Assembly: GCA_035535015.1 (NCBI GenBank)
Contig: DATLQU010000045.1
Span: 6,681-70,680 of the forward strand
Reading direction: 5' to 3'
From: Palsa-661 sp035535015
Lineage (GTDB): Bacteria > Actinomycetota > Acidimicrobiia > Acidimicrobiales > UBA8190
DNA: 64,000 nt
Under the pieces are notes generated by a model. It was not told the origin of the DNA. It searched no databases and saw nothing but the letters and a program-made list of their open reading frames with translations. This document shows positions 35,456 through 44,721 of the stretch, piece by piece. How positions within the stretch are numbered: position 1 is the first letter of the stretch; every line of letters starts with the position of its first letter. Position numbers and translations under genes: made by a program.

Positions 35456-36309
35456 CAGGACCTCCCCTGCCCCACGAGGCCGAGTATGTGGCAGCCCGGA
35501 AGGTTCTCCTCGACGCGCTCATGGCCCTCGCCCCCCACGGGCGCGCCATCATCGTCGCCGGCGCCCAGGCCGTCTACCTCCGGACCGGCTCGGCGGACCT
35601 CGCCGTTGCTCCGTTCACCACCGACGGGGACCTCGCGCTCGATCCGGAATTTCTTCTGGGGGATCCACGCCTCGAAACGGCGATGAGGGACGCTGGGTTC
35701 CATCTCTCGCAGTCCGACGGTCACGACGAACCGGGTGTCTGGCTGTCGCGGACCACAGTCGACGGTAGGACGTTCGACATCCCCGTCGACCTCATCGTCC
35801 CGGCCGCCGTTGCTCCACCAGGCAGTCGCCGAAGCGCCCACTTCCCACCCCATGAGAAGCGGGCCGTCCGCCGCGCCGTCGGACTCGAAGCCGCTCTGGT
35901 CGACCACGACCCGATGATCATCACCGGGCTCGATCCGACCGACGACCGGACGGTCACCACAGAGATCGCCGGTGTCGCCGCGCTCCTCGTGGCGAAAGCC
36001 CACAAGATCCACGACCGTGTCGCCGAACCCGGCCGGAGGCGGATCTTGGACAAAGACGCGGGCGACATCTTTCGACTCATGCAAACGAGCGACGTCGTCG
36101 CCATTCGGCAGACTCTCTCGGAACTCTTGGCCCACCCGATGGCCGGGGACGTCACCGCCACCGGACTTCGACATCTGCTGGATCTCTTCTCCCGACCGGC
36201 CAGCAAGGGAACCCTCATGGCGATCGACAGCTTCCGATCGGCCGTTCCTGCCGATCGCGTCGTCTCCATCACGAACTCGTTCGCCGCGTCACTCAGCTCG
36301 CTTCTGTAG
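35452..36309 (+). CDS. AbiEii-like nucleotidyltransferase toxin
   Basis: A 285-residue protein. The nucleotidyltransferase core reads IIVAGAQAVYLRTG with FTTDGDLALDP, the Gly-rich helix and Asp pair of the MNT fold, followed by FDIPVDLIVP, which may supply the third acidic residue. AbiEii toxins add nucleotides to RNA (tRNA in characterised relatives) and arrest growth, giving phage resistance. It starts within the antitoxin stop (GTGA). The 3' end overlaps the convergent excisionase-like gene by 21 bases. Confidence 0.75.
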   Translation: MTGPPLPHEAEYVAARKVLLDALMALAPHGRAIIVAGAQAVYLRTGSADLAVAPFTTDGDLALDPEFLLGDPRLETAMRDAGFHLSQSDGHDEPGVWLSRTTVDGRTFDIPVDLIVPAAVAPPGSRRSAHFPPHEKRAVRRAVGLEAALVDHDPMIITGLDPTDDRTVTTEIAGVAALLVAKAHKIHDRVAEPGRRRILDKDAGDIFRLMQTSDVVAIRQTLSELLAHPMAGDVTATGLRHLLDLFSRPASKGTLMAIDSFRSAVPADRVVSITNSFAASLSSLL

Positions 36310-36522
36310 AGGGCGGGGGCGGGACTCCTCATCGAGTTGTACGGCCAACTTGCCCACATGGACCAACCAACGGCCGCCGACCTTGACCCCGGGCAGCTTG
36401 CCCGCCCGACACTGCCGAACGATCCCCAAGGGAGTCATGCCAAGTAGCGGCGCAACCTCCTCGGGCGTGGCCAGCTGAGGGAGTGCCTCGGACAGGTGCG
36501 GATACAGGCTCATATCAAGCAC
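36289..36522 (-). CDS. Excisionase/MerR-like small HTH protein
   Basis: A 77-residue protein with a helix-turn-helix of the HTH_17 type (LATPEEVAPLLGMTPLGIVR, followed by VKVGGRWLV, the wing). Such proteins are usually recombination directionality factors or small regulators on integrative elements. An ATG at 36513 would shorten it by three residues. It lies inside the element, between the toxin gene and the relaxase. Confidence 0.8.
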   Translation of the reverse strand: MLDMSLYPHLSEALPQLATPEEVAPLLGMTPLGIVRQCRAGKLPGVKVGGRWLVHVGKLAVQLDEESRPRPLQKRAE

Positions 36523-36896
36523 TCATGATCCGGATGCGCGTCACCTCGAACGTCACCTGAGCGAGAATCGCACCAGACGGGACGAGGTGACATTCTCAGC
36601 GGGCTTTCCCGAACCTCACCTTGTTGTCGGACCGCAGGTCACCCTCGACTTCGCCCAACGGCTGAGCGTGTCACCTTCGCAGGTCAACCGAGCAGCTGCA
36701 CGGACTCGTGCACATCCCAGCCGGTCAGAGGGAAGGCCGGTCAAGGCCGGCCGAAAGGCCGCCCGTAGGGGAAGCCTTGACGGGCCTGGTCACCGGCGCG
36801 GGGACACTGGATGTGGAGCCGGCCGGGCCGGCTCCTGGGCGCTGCTCCCAACGGCAGCTCGATCAGAGCACTGGAAAACTTCGGGCGCATCTCCGA
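36523..36896. other. 374-bp noncoding region with GTCACC iterons and an inverted repeat
   Basis: I see no gene here. At least five GTCACC/GGTGAC motifs crowd 36540-36677 (36540, 36552, 36585, 36638, 36670). A 13-bp inverted repeat with one mismatch (GGCCGGTCAAGGC at 36735, GCCTTGACGGGCC at 36774) precedes the end of the relaxase gene. Candidate roles are an Xis or relaxase binding region, an oriT, or a terminator. Confidence 0.55.
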
Positions 36897-39827
36897 TCAC
36901 AGTCCGAAGCCGTCGTCGTAGCCGCGGTCGTACCCACGATCGTCGTCGTAGGACCAACTGTGGTCTGAAACCGGGGTCGGGCGTTCGTGGGCCCGCTCGT
37001 CGTTCCTGGCCAGGTCTCGTCCGAAGCGCTGGAACAATTCCTCGACCGACTGCTGAGCAGCCGGTTCTCCTTTTGCCTCAGTCGATGCCCGCTCCCCATC
37101 GCCGGCACTGTGAGCGGGGAGCGATTCGAGAGCCATGGTCTGTTCGTGGCTGTGCGAGAGAGCCTCGACGAGGCCGGCCAGGGCATCTTGATGCGGGGGG
37201 ATCTCGCCGCCGTGGGCCATCTCGGCCCGGGGACTCTCGGGGGCGACGGCGTAGAGGTGGTTGGACAGCCGCCCCCGACTGAGAGCGGTGTAGCCCGCCT
37301 CTTGGAACAAGGTGTCGTTGCCGAGGAGAAAGACGTGGTCCACGGTGATGCCCTGGGAGCGGAAGACCGTGAGGGCGTAGCCGAGGCTGGTCGACTCCTC
37401 CAGGTACTCGGCATCCAGGGTGACGTGTCGTCCCGAGGCCAGCGCGGCCACCAGTGCGCCATGGTGTTGTCCGGGGGAGACGTCACCCCGGCGCGGGGCG
37501 ATGTCACCTTCCCTGGTCGACGGGCTGCCGGCCCCGTCGCCGGGGACCGCCACCACGGTGGCGAACGTCCCGTTGCGGATGGCCACGGTGGAGCGGTCGG
37601 CGCCCGGATCCGGGTGGGCCAGGCGGGCACGGGCGTTCTTCTCGCACAGGATGCGGTCCCCGACGGCGAAGCTCTTGCCCGAGGCCAGGCGGATCTCCTC
37701 CCCCAGCTCGCCCGCCTGGCGCCGGCGTTGCCGGGCCAGGTCGTTCAGGGCGGCCACGTCGGAGCGGGTGACGGCCAGGATGGCCGTGGTGGCCTCGGCG
37801 TGGACGCTCCACCACCGGTCGATCAGCTGGTGACGGGCGTCGGCGACGTCACCGGCCACGGTGATCCGGTCGTGGGCCTCGTAGGCGGCGACCGCCGCGG
37901 CGATGTCACCCTGTCGGAGCTGGACGAGGGCCTGGCGCTCCCACTCCTGGGCGACCTGGGCCTGGCGGCGGTTGGTGGTCAGCTCGATGACATGGGAGGA
38001 CATCGTGTTGGACAGCGCCCGCAGAGCACCACCGGCGTCGATGGACGAGAGCTGACGGTGGTCACCCACCAGGACCAGCTTCCCCCGGGCCCGGTCGACC
38101 TGGGCCTGGAGCCGGTCCAGACTACGACTGCCCACGAGCGACGCCTCGTCGACGACGATCACGTGGCGGGCAGTGAGCGTGGTCGTCCCCCGCTCCAGAT
38201 CGAGAAGCAGCCGGGCCATGGTGACCGATTCGATGCCGGAGCCCGCCTGGAGCTCGGCTGCGGTCCTGCTGGCCACGGCCGTCCCCAGCACCCGGTAGCC
38301 GGCGGACTGCCATCCGACCCGGGCCACCCCGAGCATGGTCGACTTCCCCGTCCCGGCCTGGCCGATCACCACGTCCAGACCGTTGCCCGACCCGAGGAGC
38401 TTCCGCACCCCGGCCGCCTGCTCGCCGTCGAGATGGTGGTGGGAGGCCAGCACCTCGTCGATCGTTCTCCGGTTCACCTGGCCGGCCAAGCGCCCTACCC
38501 GCCGGACGGCGGAGTTCACGATCCTGCCCTCCACCCTGAGCATCTCGAGCGTGGTGTAACGCCGGTCCCCGATCGTGGTCGCCCGCCGTTCCCGGCCCCG
38601 GCCCGAGACATCGGGTTGTCGGTTGTCGTCGCCGCCGATCATCCACAGCACGCCGTCGCGTCGCAGGAGCTCGGTGGTGAGCTGTGCCACCTCGGAGGCA
38701 CTGGCATCGAGGGCCCGGGCCACCGCCGCCAGGGCGTCACGGTGGGTGAAGGTGGAGGCGAACAGGGTGAGAGGTGCGACCCGGGGTGACGTCGGATCGG
38801 AGAGGTCGTAGTCGGCCAGGTCCACCGACCGTTCGCCGGCCAGTGTGGCCAGGGTCTCCTCGCACTTCACCTTGGACAGCGACACCGCCGGGGTAGCACC
38901 GAGGGCCAGGGTGACATCGGCCACCGTGGCCGACCTCGGTTCCCGGACGTCATCTACCAGGGTGACGTCGGCGAGTTCCGCTTCCCACCCGTGGCGAAGA
39001 ACGTCGTTGTTCTCGACATGACCGGGCTTGTGGGGTCGGGTGGCGAGGGCCGCCACCTCGGCGGCACGCTGGGAACCGAAGCCCTTGTCCTCGAGGGAGG
39101 CTTCGATAGCGACCCGGCGCTTGGAGAACGCCCGCAGGACACCTCTCGGGATGTCGGACAGCTCCCCCAGGCTGTTGCGTCCGACGGTCCACGACACACC
39201 GAGAGGGGCCAGCTCGGCCCGGAGCGCCGACTGGTACATGGCGGTGGCCGCCCTCTGCCACTGGTAGAGCTGGCGCATGTCGGGGGCGGACCATCGCCCG
39301 TCGGTTCCGCAGACGACGTTCGGGATGAGGACGTGGGTGTGCAGTTGCGGGTCGCCGGACCGGCTCGTGCGGTGCCGGAAGCCGGCGGCCACGAACCCCT
39401 TGGCCTTCATCAGTTCCTTCCCGTCTTTGCCACGACGGGCGTAGGCGGCCTCGGCCGACAGGTGGTCGATCACGCCAGCGATGGCCCGGTCATGGGCCGA
39501 CGACACGACGTCACGTACCTCGGACGACCCGAACGCCCACAGGAGCGACACGCCCTTCGGAGCGGAGAACGTCAGGTCGAACCCGGGCCGACGGTCGGCC
39601 CGGCGCATGATGCCCAGGTCCTCTCCGGCGCGGCCCCGGCCGTCGAGCAGGTTGCGCAGGACGACGGAATCCACTGCTCCGGTCAGGTCGAGACCGGCCG
39701 ATGTGGCGCCGATCCACTGTCCCGGGGCCTCGCCGCGGCCCAGGTAGTAGTCGTCGACCGAGTTGGCCACATGGTCGAGGTAGTAATCGGCCCCCGAGGC
39801 CACCCCCAAGCGACCTATCGAGAGCAC
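36897..39827 (-). CDS. MobF relaxase with TraI-like helicase (TrwC/TraA family)
   Basis: A 976-residue conjugative relaxase. The N-terminal TrwC domain has DYYLDHVANSVDDYYLG with paired candidate tyrosines (15/16 and 27/28), FDLTFSAPKGVSLLWAFG, and the metal-binding His triad in FRHRTSRSGDPQLHTHV (H152, H163, H165). The helicase part has Walker A VIGQAGTGKSTML (about 485-495), VIVVDEASLV, LVGDHRQL and, near the end, VFRSQGITVDHVFLL and TALSRGRL. It nicks oriT and unwinds the DNA. No coupling protein or type IV secretion genes are seen, so the element is mobilizable rather than self-transmissible. The family-typical MLSIGRLG favours the GTG at 39827. Confidence 0.93.
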   Translation of the reverse strand: MLSIGRLGVASGADYYLDHVANSVDDYYLGRGEAPGQWIGATSAGLDLTGAVDSVVLRNLLDGRGRAGEDLGIMRRADRRPGFDLTFSAPKGVSLLWAFGSSEVRDVVSSAHDRAIAGVIDHLSAEAAYARRGKDGKELMKAKGFVAAGFRHRTSRSGDPQLHTHVLIPNVVCGTDGRWSAPDMRQLYQWQRAATAMYQSALRAELAPLGVSWTVGRNSLGELSDIPRGVLRAFSKRRVAIEASLEDKGFGSQRAAEVAALATRPHKPGHVENNDVLRHGWEAELADVTLVDDVREPRSATVADVTLALGATPAVSLSKVKCEETLATLAGERSVDLADYDLSDPTSPRVAPLTLFASTFTHRDALAAVARALDASASEVAQLTTELLRRDGVLWMIGGDDNRQPDVSGRGRERRATTIGDRRYTTLEMLRVEGRIVNSAVRRVGRLAGQVNRRTIDEVLASHHHLDGEQAAGVRKLLGSGNGLDVVIGQAGTGKSTMLGVARVGWQSAGYRVLGTAVASRTAAELQAGSGIESVTMARLLLDLERGTTTLTARHVIVVDEASLVGSRSLDRLQAQVDRARGKLVLVGDHRQLSSIDAGGALRALSNTMSSHVIELTTNRRQAQVAQEWERQALVQLRQGDIAAAVAAYEAHDRITVAGDVADARHQLIDRWWSVHAEATTAILAVTRSDVAALNDLARQRRRQAGELGEEIRLASGKSFAVGDRILCEKNARARLAHPDPGADRSTVAIRNGTFATVVAVPGDGAGSPSTREGDIAPRRGDVSPGQHHGALVAALASGRHVTLDAEYLEESTSLGYALTVFRSQGITVDHVFLLGNDTLFQEAGYTALSRGRLSNHLYAVAPESPRAEMAHGGEIPPHQDALAGLVEALSHSHEQTMALESLPAHSAGDGERASTEAKGEPAAQQSVEELFQRFGRDLARNDERAHERPTPVSDHSWSYDDDRGYDRGYDDGFGL

Positions 39828-40031
39828 GGCGGCGAACACCCAAGGTTCGCGACACGAGACAACCGGTCCATGGGTGGCCATGATCCGGATCACCGTCACC
39901 TTGGCCGTCACCTTTCCAGGTGGCGGCGATGTTCAGGTCGTCAGAACGGGCAAAATCCAACCACTGGGGACCGAACGTCACCCGGCAGGGGGTCGGAGCG
40001 GGTGCGCGAGAAGGCATCAAAGGGATGCAGG

Positions 40032-40133
40032 GGTGTGCCCTGGAAGGTATTGCCCGACATCGCGAGGGCCGACTGTCAGTCACGGGGCGATGCTGAGCAA
40101 CCATAGGAGAGACCTGAGGTTGCTCTGGGTTCA
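40032..40133 (+). repeat. Copy A of a ~100-bp dispersed repeat
   Basis: It aligns with 55772-55870 in the same orientation. By eye the last ~59 bases are about 90% identical. Both copies keep the inverted pair GAGCAACC/GGTTGCTC (40095 and 40118 here). No coding function is apparent. Confidence 0.85.
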
Positions 40134-40215
40134 TGTGACTGGTCTGGCTGAACCAGTCAGCGTCGAGCGGCTCAGCCCAGCCGCCTGTCGTCAGACGGCG
40201 CGATGGCCATCTGCC

Positions 40216-40244
40216 CCTCACTGGATCGGGCGGATCCAGTGAGG
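40216..40244. repeat. 12-bp perfect inverted repeat
   Basis: CCTCACTGGATC and GATCCAGTGAGG flank a 5-base spacer GGGCG. Position outside genes allows a terminator, a protein-binding dyad or a recombination site. Confidence 0.7.
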
Positions 40245-40472
40245 CCCCCAAGGCACCCACCCAGTAACGGCTTCGCCGAGCGATTGCGGACAGCAGGTCC
40301 GGTCGGAGTTGTCTCGGAGCCGACTCGGTAGCCGCAATAGCGCCTGGGGTCACCTTGGATCACGGTGCGCCTCTTGCAGATATTTCGGAGCGGGTGTGGG
40401 TGTCTTGGGCAGAAGCTTCAATGAGCTCGGATTGCCGTCAGAGCATCCCTTCTTCTGAGCTTCGGGACGATT

Positions 40473-40513
40473 CGGGCCGGCTGTGGTGCCCGAAACCAGC
40501 ACCACAGCCGGCC
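40473..40513 (-). terminator. Hairpin terminator of the beta-propeller gene
   Basis: A perfect 16-bp stem (GGGCCGGCTGTGGTGC with its complement ending at 40513) closes a 9-base loop, 58 bases past the stop of the gene at 40571. There is no T-tract, as is common in high-GC actinobacteria. Confidence 0.75.
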
Positions 40514-40570
40514 CTCCGCTTCTCATGTGGTCCTCACTGAAGATCGACCGAGGAATGGGCATTCGTTGGC

Positions 40571-41680
40571 TCAGCCCGCGGCGAGCCCCACTGCGCTGGC
40601 CGGAATCGGCTGCTGGCTGATGGCCGTCAGCTGCCCGACCGGCCCAACGGCGAACGCGGAGATCACGTGGTTGACCCCGTCGAGCTCGTACAGGAATCGT
40701 CCGTTAGGTGCGGTCGCCAGGTCAAGCGGCTTCGCGCCTGCGCCAGCGTTGAAGTTGCCGAAGAATCCGACGCTGCCGTTGTGCAGAACTCGATAGGTGG
40801 AGATCGACGAGCTGCCGGCGTTCGCAACAAATACGTTCCCACCCTTGCCCAGGGTGATCCAGCAGGCGGCGCTCTGAGCATTCGGCAGGGCGGGCCCGGT
40901 AGCGGCCACCGTCCCGTCGACGTCTACTTGATAAGGAGAGAGCGCCGATGCGCCCGACCCGCCGGCATCAGCCACGAGGAGCCGACCGTCGTGAGTGAAA
41001 ACCGAGGCGAACGCTCCTGGCCCATCGGAAGGGCTGGTCACGACAGGAGCAAGGGTGCCTCCAGACCCGATGGCAAAGGTGTCAATGGTATTGGAGGTCT
41101 TCTCCGTGACGAAAGCGTGGGATCCGTCGGGACTGATGGTGACGTCCTCGGCCCCGGAGGCCCCGCTGCTGAGGGGCTGGCTCGCGCCCGCAATCGGAAT
41201 CAGCCCGAAGCTGGTCGCAGCGAAGCCGGCGACATTGGCGGTACCACCGATATTGAGGACCTCGACGAGGCTGCCGTCTATGGCGACGCTGATGGGTTCG
41301 GTCCCCCCACTGGAAATGGTATTGATGAGGCGTAAGCCCCCATCCCGCGTGACGGTGAAGTCCGAGATTTGGCTGGATCCGGCATTCACCGCCACCAGGG
41401 TGTGACCGTCCGCTGACAGCTCTACCGATCCCTGGGACAACCCGGTGCCACCGGTGCCGGTGCCACCGGTGGCAAATGCGCCACCCGGGATCAGCGTGCC
41501 GTTTGCCTGACGCAAGAACACCTGGACGCTGTTGCCGCTCGTTGCATTCGTCTGCGTGTACACAACGCCCTCGGCGAGCGGCGCAGCAGAGGCCAGACCA
41601 CCTGAGGCAAGGGCGGTCAGGCCCCCGAGCACGACAGCGCCGAGCGCGAGGCGCGTGGCGCGGGACTTCATCCTTGGCAT
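40571..41680 (-). CDS. Exported lactonase-like seven-bladed beta-propeller protein
   Basis: A 369-residue protein with a signal peptide (RLALGAVVLGGLTALASGG, cleavage near ASAAP) and repeating beta-propeller blades (SVELSADGHTLVAVNAG; VTISPDGSHAFVTE; NVFVANAGSSSISTYRV; PNGRFLYELDG). This is the 6-phosphogluconolactonase/YncE-like pattern, but exported members usually have no proven lactonase activity. GGAGGT lies 8 bases before the ATG at 41680, which decides against the earlier ATG at 41695. Confidence 0.82.
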   Translation of the reverse strand: MPRMKSRATRLALGAVVLGGLTALASGGLASAAPLAEGVVYTQTNATSGNSVQVFLRQANGTLIPGGAFATGGTGTGGTGLSQGSVELSADGHTLVAVNAGSSQISDFTVTRDGGLRLINTISSGGTEPISVAIDGSLVEVLNIGGTANVAGFAATSFGLIPIAGASQPLSSGASGAEDVTISPDGSHAFVTEKTSNTIDTFAIGSGGTLAPVVTSPSDGPGAFASVFTHDGRLLVADAGGSGASALSPYQVDVDGTVAATGPALPNAQSAACWITLGKGGNVFVANAGSSSISTYRVLHNGSVGFFGNFNAGAGAKPLDLATAPNGRFLYELDGVNHVISAFAVGPVGQLTAISQQPIPASAVGLAAG

Positions 41681-41757
41681 TTCATTGACCTCCATCGTTG
41701 TGAGAGGGGGGCATCCCCACTTATCAGTCCCCGTTCAAAGCCAGCCGTTACGCCGAA

Positions 41758-42444
41758 ATGCACAAATCACATTCTCCGGTTTTGGCTGTTGCGGGCGAAG
41801 TGAACGACACCCGCGCTGCTAACCAACAGAATCCGCCCTACGATTCTCGATCGGTGGAAGAGGACTTGGAGCTGCTTACTCGCCTGCGGGACGGAGATGA
41901 GCGGGCATTTGTGACACTCGTGGGCCGCTATCACGACTCCATGCTTCGTGTGGCCCGGACGTATGTGCCCAACGCAGCAGTGGCCGAGGAGGTCGTCCAA
42001 GACGCATGGTTGGGAGTGGTACGTGGTCTGGGTCGGTTCGAAGGTCGCTCGTCATTCAAGACGTGGCTCTTTCGCATTCTTGTCAATCGCGCCCGGTCAG
42101 CCGGAGTACGCGAACACAGGAGTGTCCCTATGGGATCCGCTGAGTCGGCTGTCGAGGCATCTCGATTCGACGGTGGCGGGAGCTGGATCTCCCCTCCCGA
42201 GCACTGGAGCGATCGTGTTGACGACCGCCTGCAAGCCGACAAGCTGGCCGATCGCATCCGGTCCACGTTGAACGAGTTGCCGAGCGGCCAGCGAGAAGTC
42301 GTAACGTTGCACGACGTTGAGGGACTGAGCAGCCAGGAGGTGCGAGACGTGCTCAAGATCTCCGATGTCAATCAGCGGGTCCTTTTGCATCGTGGGCGGA
42401 GCACCCTTCGCCGAATGCTCGAAGTCGAATATGGGGACGTCTAG
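41758..42444 (+). CDS. ECF RNA polymerase sigma factor
   Basis: About 228 residues. Sigma region 2 spans about 45-115 (VTLVGRYHDSMLRVARTYV; AEEVVQDAWLGVVRGLGRFE; SSFKTWLFRILVNRARS). Region 4 spans about 172-222 (LNELPSGQREVVTLHDVEGL; SSQEVRDVLKISDVNQRVLLH). It redirects RNA polymerase to a stress regulon. The anti-sigma gene follows by 2 bases. The true start is uncertain; GTGs at 41800 and 41854 are also possible. Confidence 0.92.
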   Translation: MHKSHSPVLAVAGEVNDTRAANQQNPPYDSRSVEEDLELLTRLRDGDERAFVTLVGRYHDSMLRVARTYVPNAAVAEEVVQDAWLGVVRGLGRFEGRSSFKTWLFRILVNRARSAGVREHRSVPMGSAESAVEASRFDGGGSWISPPEHWSDRVDDRLQADKLADRIRSTLNELPSGQREVVTLHDVEGLSSQEVRDVLKISDVNQRVLLHRGRSTLRRMLEVEYGDV

Positions 42445-42446
42445 CA

Positions 42447-42704
42447 ATGCTTCTCCGCCGACGTGACATCGTGTGTCAACAGGCTGTCGAGCTTGTGACC
42501 GACTATCTCGAAGACAAGCTGTCGCGCGCCGAGAGCCGTCGGTTTGAGCGCCACCTCGTCGCCTGCCCCGACTGCACCGAGTACCTCGCACAAATGCGAG
42601 CGACGATCCGGCTCGTTGGCCGTCTGGAACCCGACGATCTGAGTCCCGAGTTGCAAGACGAATTCATTGCCCTTTACAGACGATGGCAATCCGAGTCTGA
42701 GTGA
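42447..42704 (+). CDS. Zinc-finger anti-sigma factor (ZAS type)
   Basis: An 85-residue cytosolic protein with the HxxxCxxC motif (H36, C40, C43 in ERHLVACPDC) and C10, as in RsrA/ChrR-type anti-sigma factors. It has no transmembrane helix, which points to sensing a cytosolic signal such as redox state or metals. It is placed directly after the sigma gene and is probably co-translated. Confidence 0.9.
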   Translation: MLLRRRDIVCQQAVELVTDYLEDKLSRAESRRFERHLVACPDCTEYLAQMRATIRLVGRLEPDDLSPELQDEFIALYRRWQSESE

Positions 42705-43041
42705 CATTCTGTCAATCGGGGATACTGATGGCGCTCCGGCGTCCATCCGGGACAGGGTGTAGTTCCCGTCAAGCACCTGGGTGCGAAGGCGACTCACTCG
42801 GGATCGCCGCCATGCACGATTGCGCGTGGCTCACGTCAGGAGACAGTTTCGTCACCCCTACCCAATCCCGGCATTTACGAGCGGTCAATCCGGGCTGCCA
42901 GAGACACTTGTCGGCGATGTCATCGGGCGGCGATCTGAGAAGATTCTGCCGCCATCTGACTCCCTGAAACGCGGCCAATGCCGCGGTGGATGCCGGCCCA
43001 CTTCACGCCAGACGACTGAGACTCGGCACCCTAAGCTGAGT
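42705..43041. other. Intergenic gap without a recognised gene
   Basis: This is 337 bases between the convergent anti-sigma and antiporter genes. Short frames on both strands lack start signals and family features. I see no strong hairpin. Confidence 0.5.
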
Positions 43042-44205
43042 TCACGTTGACGTGTCCCGTTCGAGCCACCCAGCCACCAGAATGTCACTCGAGGAGTGAG
43101 CGACAATGGAGATCGCCACTGCCACGACTGTGAGAGCGAAAATGCGCTCGGCCAACGGGTTGCGTGACTCAAGAACCATCAGTCCGTAGACGACCGAGGC
43201 GAAGCCCTTTGGCCCGAACCACGCGGCCGACGCCCGCTCTTGCCACGGGAGAGAGCTTCGGTACAAGGAGATGGTCAGGGCGGCTGGACGGGCCAGGGTG
43301 ATCGCGGCGATGGCGAAGATCCAGCCCCCGACACCAACCCCACCGAGAAGGGCCGGGGTGACAAGCGCACCGAAGGCGAGCAGAGCCGCCAGTTTGAGTA
43401 GCTCGGTCACAAGCTCACCGAAGCGGTGGAAGGCATCACGGGCCGACGTGCTCACCGAGGCAGTGGTGATCCCCCCGACGAACCCGGCGAGGAACTCGTT
43501 GGCCCCAGTGACCCGACAGATCGCGAGCAGCCCGAGGCCGACGGCGAACATTCCCAGCGGCTCATAGAGCGCGCTGGCCGAAAAGAGCCGGCTCTGTTCC
43601 AGGCAAATGAAGCCCCACGGCACGACAACCCCGAGGACTACCCCGAGCGCGAGGTCGGTGCCCAGGTGCGCGGCGTTGACGGGTCCCGTCGAAGAGACGG
43701 CAAGAAGCACGACGACGACGGGAAGCGCCAGGCCATCGTTGAGGCCGCTCTCGACGTTAAGCAGTTGCCGGAGTCGCGCGGGGACCCCCTCGCGGCCGAC
43801 GAGCGCGGCGGCAAAGACCGGGTCGGTGGGGCTCAAGACGGCGCCCAGCAGAAAGGCATCGGTCCATCCAAGGCCACCGACGTACCGGGCCAGGAGGGCG
43901 ATCGCCGCGAGCGTAAGCGGCATGCCAAAGAGCAATGCTCGACCCGGGAGGCGCCACGCCCGCCGAAGCTCGCCGATGCCGGCCCCCATCCCGTCGGTGA
44001 ACAACACACTGAACAAGGCGAGGTCGGCGAGCTCATGGACTGCAGGCTGACTCGGAGTCAAGGTGTCGACACCCAAGACCCCCGGCCCAGCGACGAAGCC
44101 TGCGGCGAGGAACAGCACAGCTGTGGACAGCACGGTCCGGTGGGCGAGCTGCGAAACCAGGACCGCGATGGCCAGAGTGGCGGCGAAGACGAGGACCGTG
44201 ACCAT
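43042..44205 (-). CDS. Cation:proton antiporter (CPA1/NhaP-like)
   Basis: A 387-residue protein with about 12 hydrophobic segments. LGAVLSPTDPVFAAALVG and LNVESGLNDGLALPVVVVLL are the conserved transmembrane motifs, the latter containing the Asn-Asp ion-binding pair. It exchanges Na+ or K+ for protons and serves pH and salt homeostasis. There is no long C-terminal regulatory tail. GGGAG lies 9 bases before the ATG at 44205; the upstream extension lacks a ribosome-binding site. Confidence 0.9.
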   Translation of the reverse strand: MVTVLVFAATLAIAVLVSQLAHRTVLSTAVLFLAAGFVAGPGVLGVDTLTPSQPAVHELADLALFSVLFTDGMGAGIGELRRAWRLPGRALLFGMPLTLAAIALLARYVGGLGWTDAFLLGAVLSPTDPVFAAALVGREGVPARLRQLLNVESGLNDGLALPVVVVLLAVSSTGPVNAAHLGTDLALGVVLGVVVPWGFICLEQSRLFSASALYEPLGMFAVGLGLLAICRVTGANEFLAGFVGGITTASVSTSARDAFHRFGELVTELLKLAALLAFGALVTPALLGGVGVGGWIFAIAAITLARPAALTISLYRSSLPWQERASAAWFGPKGFASVVYGLMVLESRNPLAERIFALTVVAVAISIVAHSSSDILVAGWLERDTST

Positions 44206-44721
44206 GGCTGGAGTCTCCCAGGATCGGCCCGACAGTACGGAGATCCTGAAAAACTTCTCGTATTCCACTGGACCGAGCTGGAGGTGCCGATGCCGACCGG
44301 TGGGCGTTACCCACGTCCGGCGGAAAGCCACCCCGGACGAGGCCGCCTGAGCGTTAACAGCTGGAGAACCTGATCCGTCCTCCTGGCAGTTGGGCGGTCA
44401 ACTGGGACCCGCCATGCCCCAGTATGGCGGCGCCATGCGGGCACCGGAGGGCGACTCGTCGTGACCCCGACACGCTGAACGCCGAATCAGGCGCACCTTC
44501 TCCGCTCACGAGCACACTCGACACTATCGTTACGCTGCGTGCTACCCCGCAAGTGGGGTGGTCACGAACAGATTTCTGCTCACGCCCTCGCTGGTAGCAC
44601 CGGTCGTCGGATCGATGCTGAGGCAACCCGAAGTAGCCGCGCCGACCCCGAGTGAGCAGTCCGATGGCCCTTTCGGGACAACCAGGCGCGGACCTGCCAA
44701 AAAAGGCTGGAGAATGACCAA
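44206..44721. other. 516-bp region between divergent transporter genes
   Basis: No gene is supported. It should hold the promoters of the antiporter (minus) and the ATPase (plus). GC and codon texture are lower than in the first 40 kb. Confidence 0.45.

Larger units (their letters stand above)
39828..40570. other. 743-bp noncoding region upstream of the relaxase
   Basis: No gene is convincing. It holds two GTCACCTT motifs (39894-39915), one copy of the ~100-bp repeat (40032-40133), an 8-bp-arm hairpin (40136-40159), a 12-bp perfect inverted repeat (40216-40244) and the terminator of the propeller gene (40473-40513). This may be the right end of the mobilizable element. Confidence 0.6.

Noticed and set aside
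32919..40570. Precise ends of the mobilizable element from a duplicated tRNA segment
   Set aside because: I looked for a second copy of the tRNA-Ser 5' or 3' end to the right and found none by eye, so I give no att sites.
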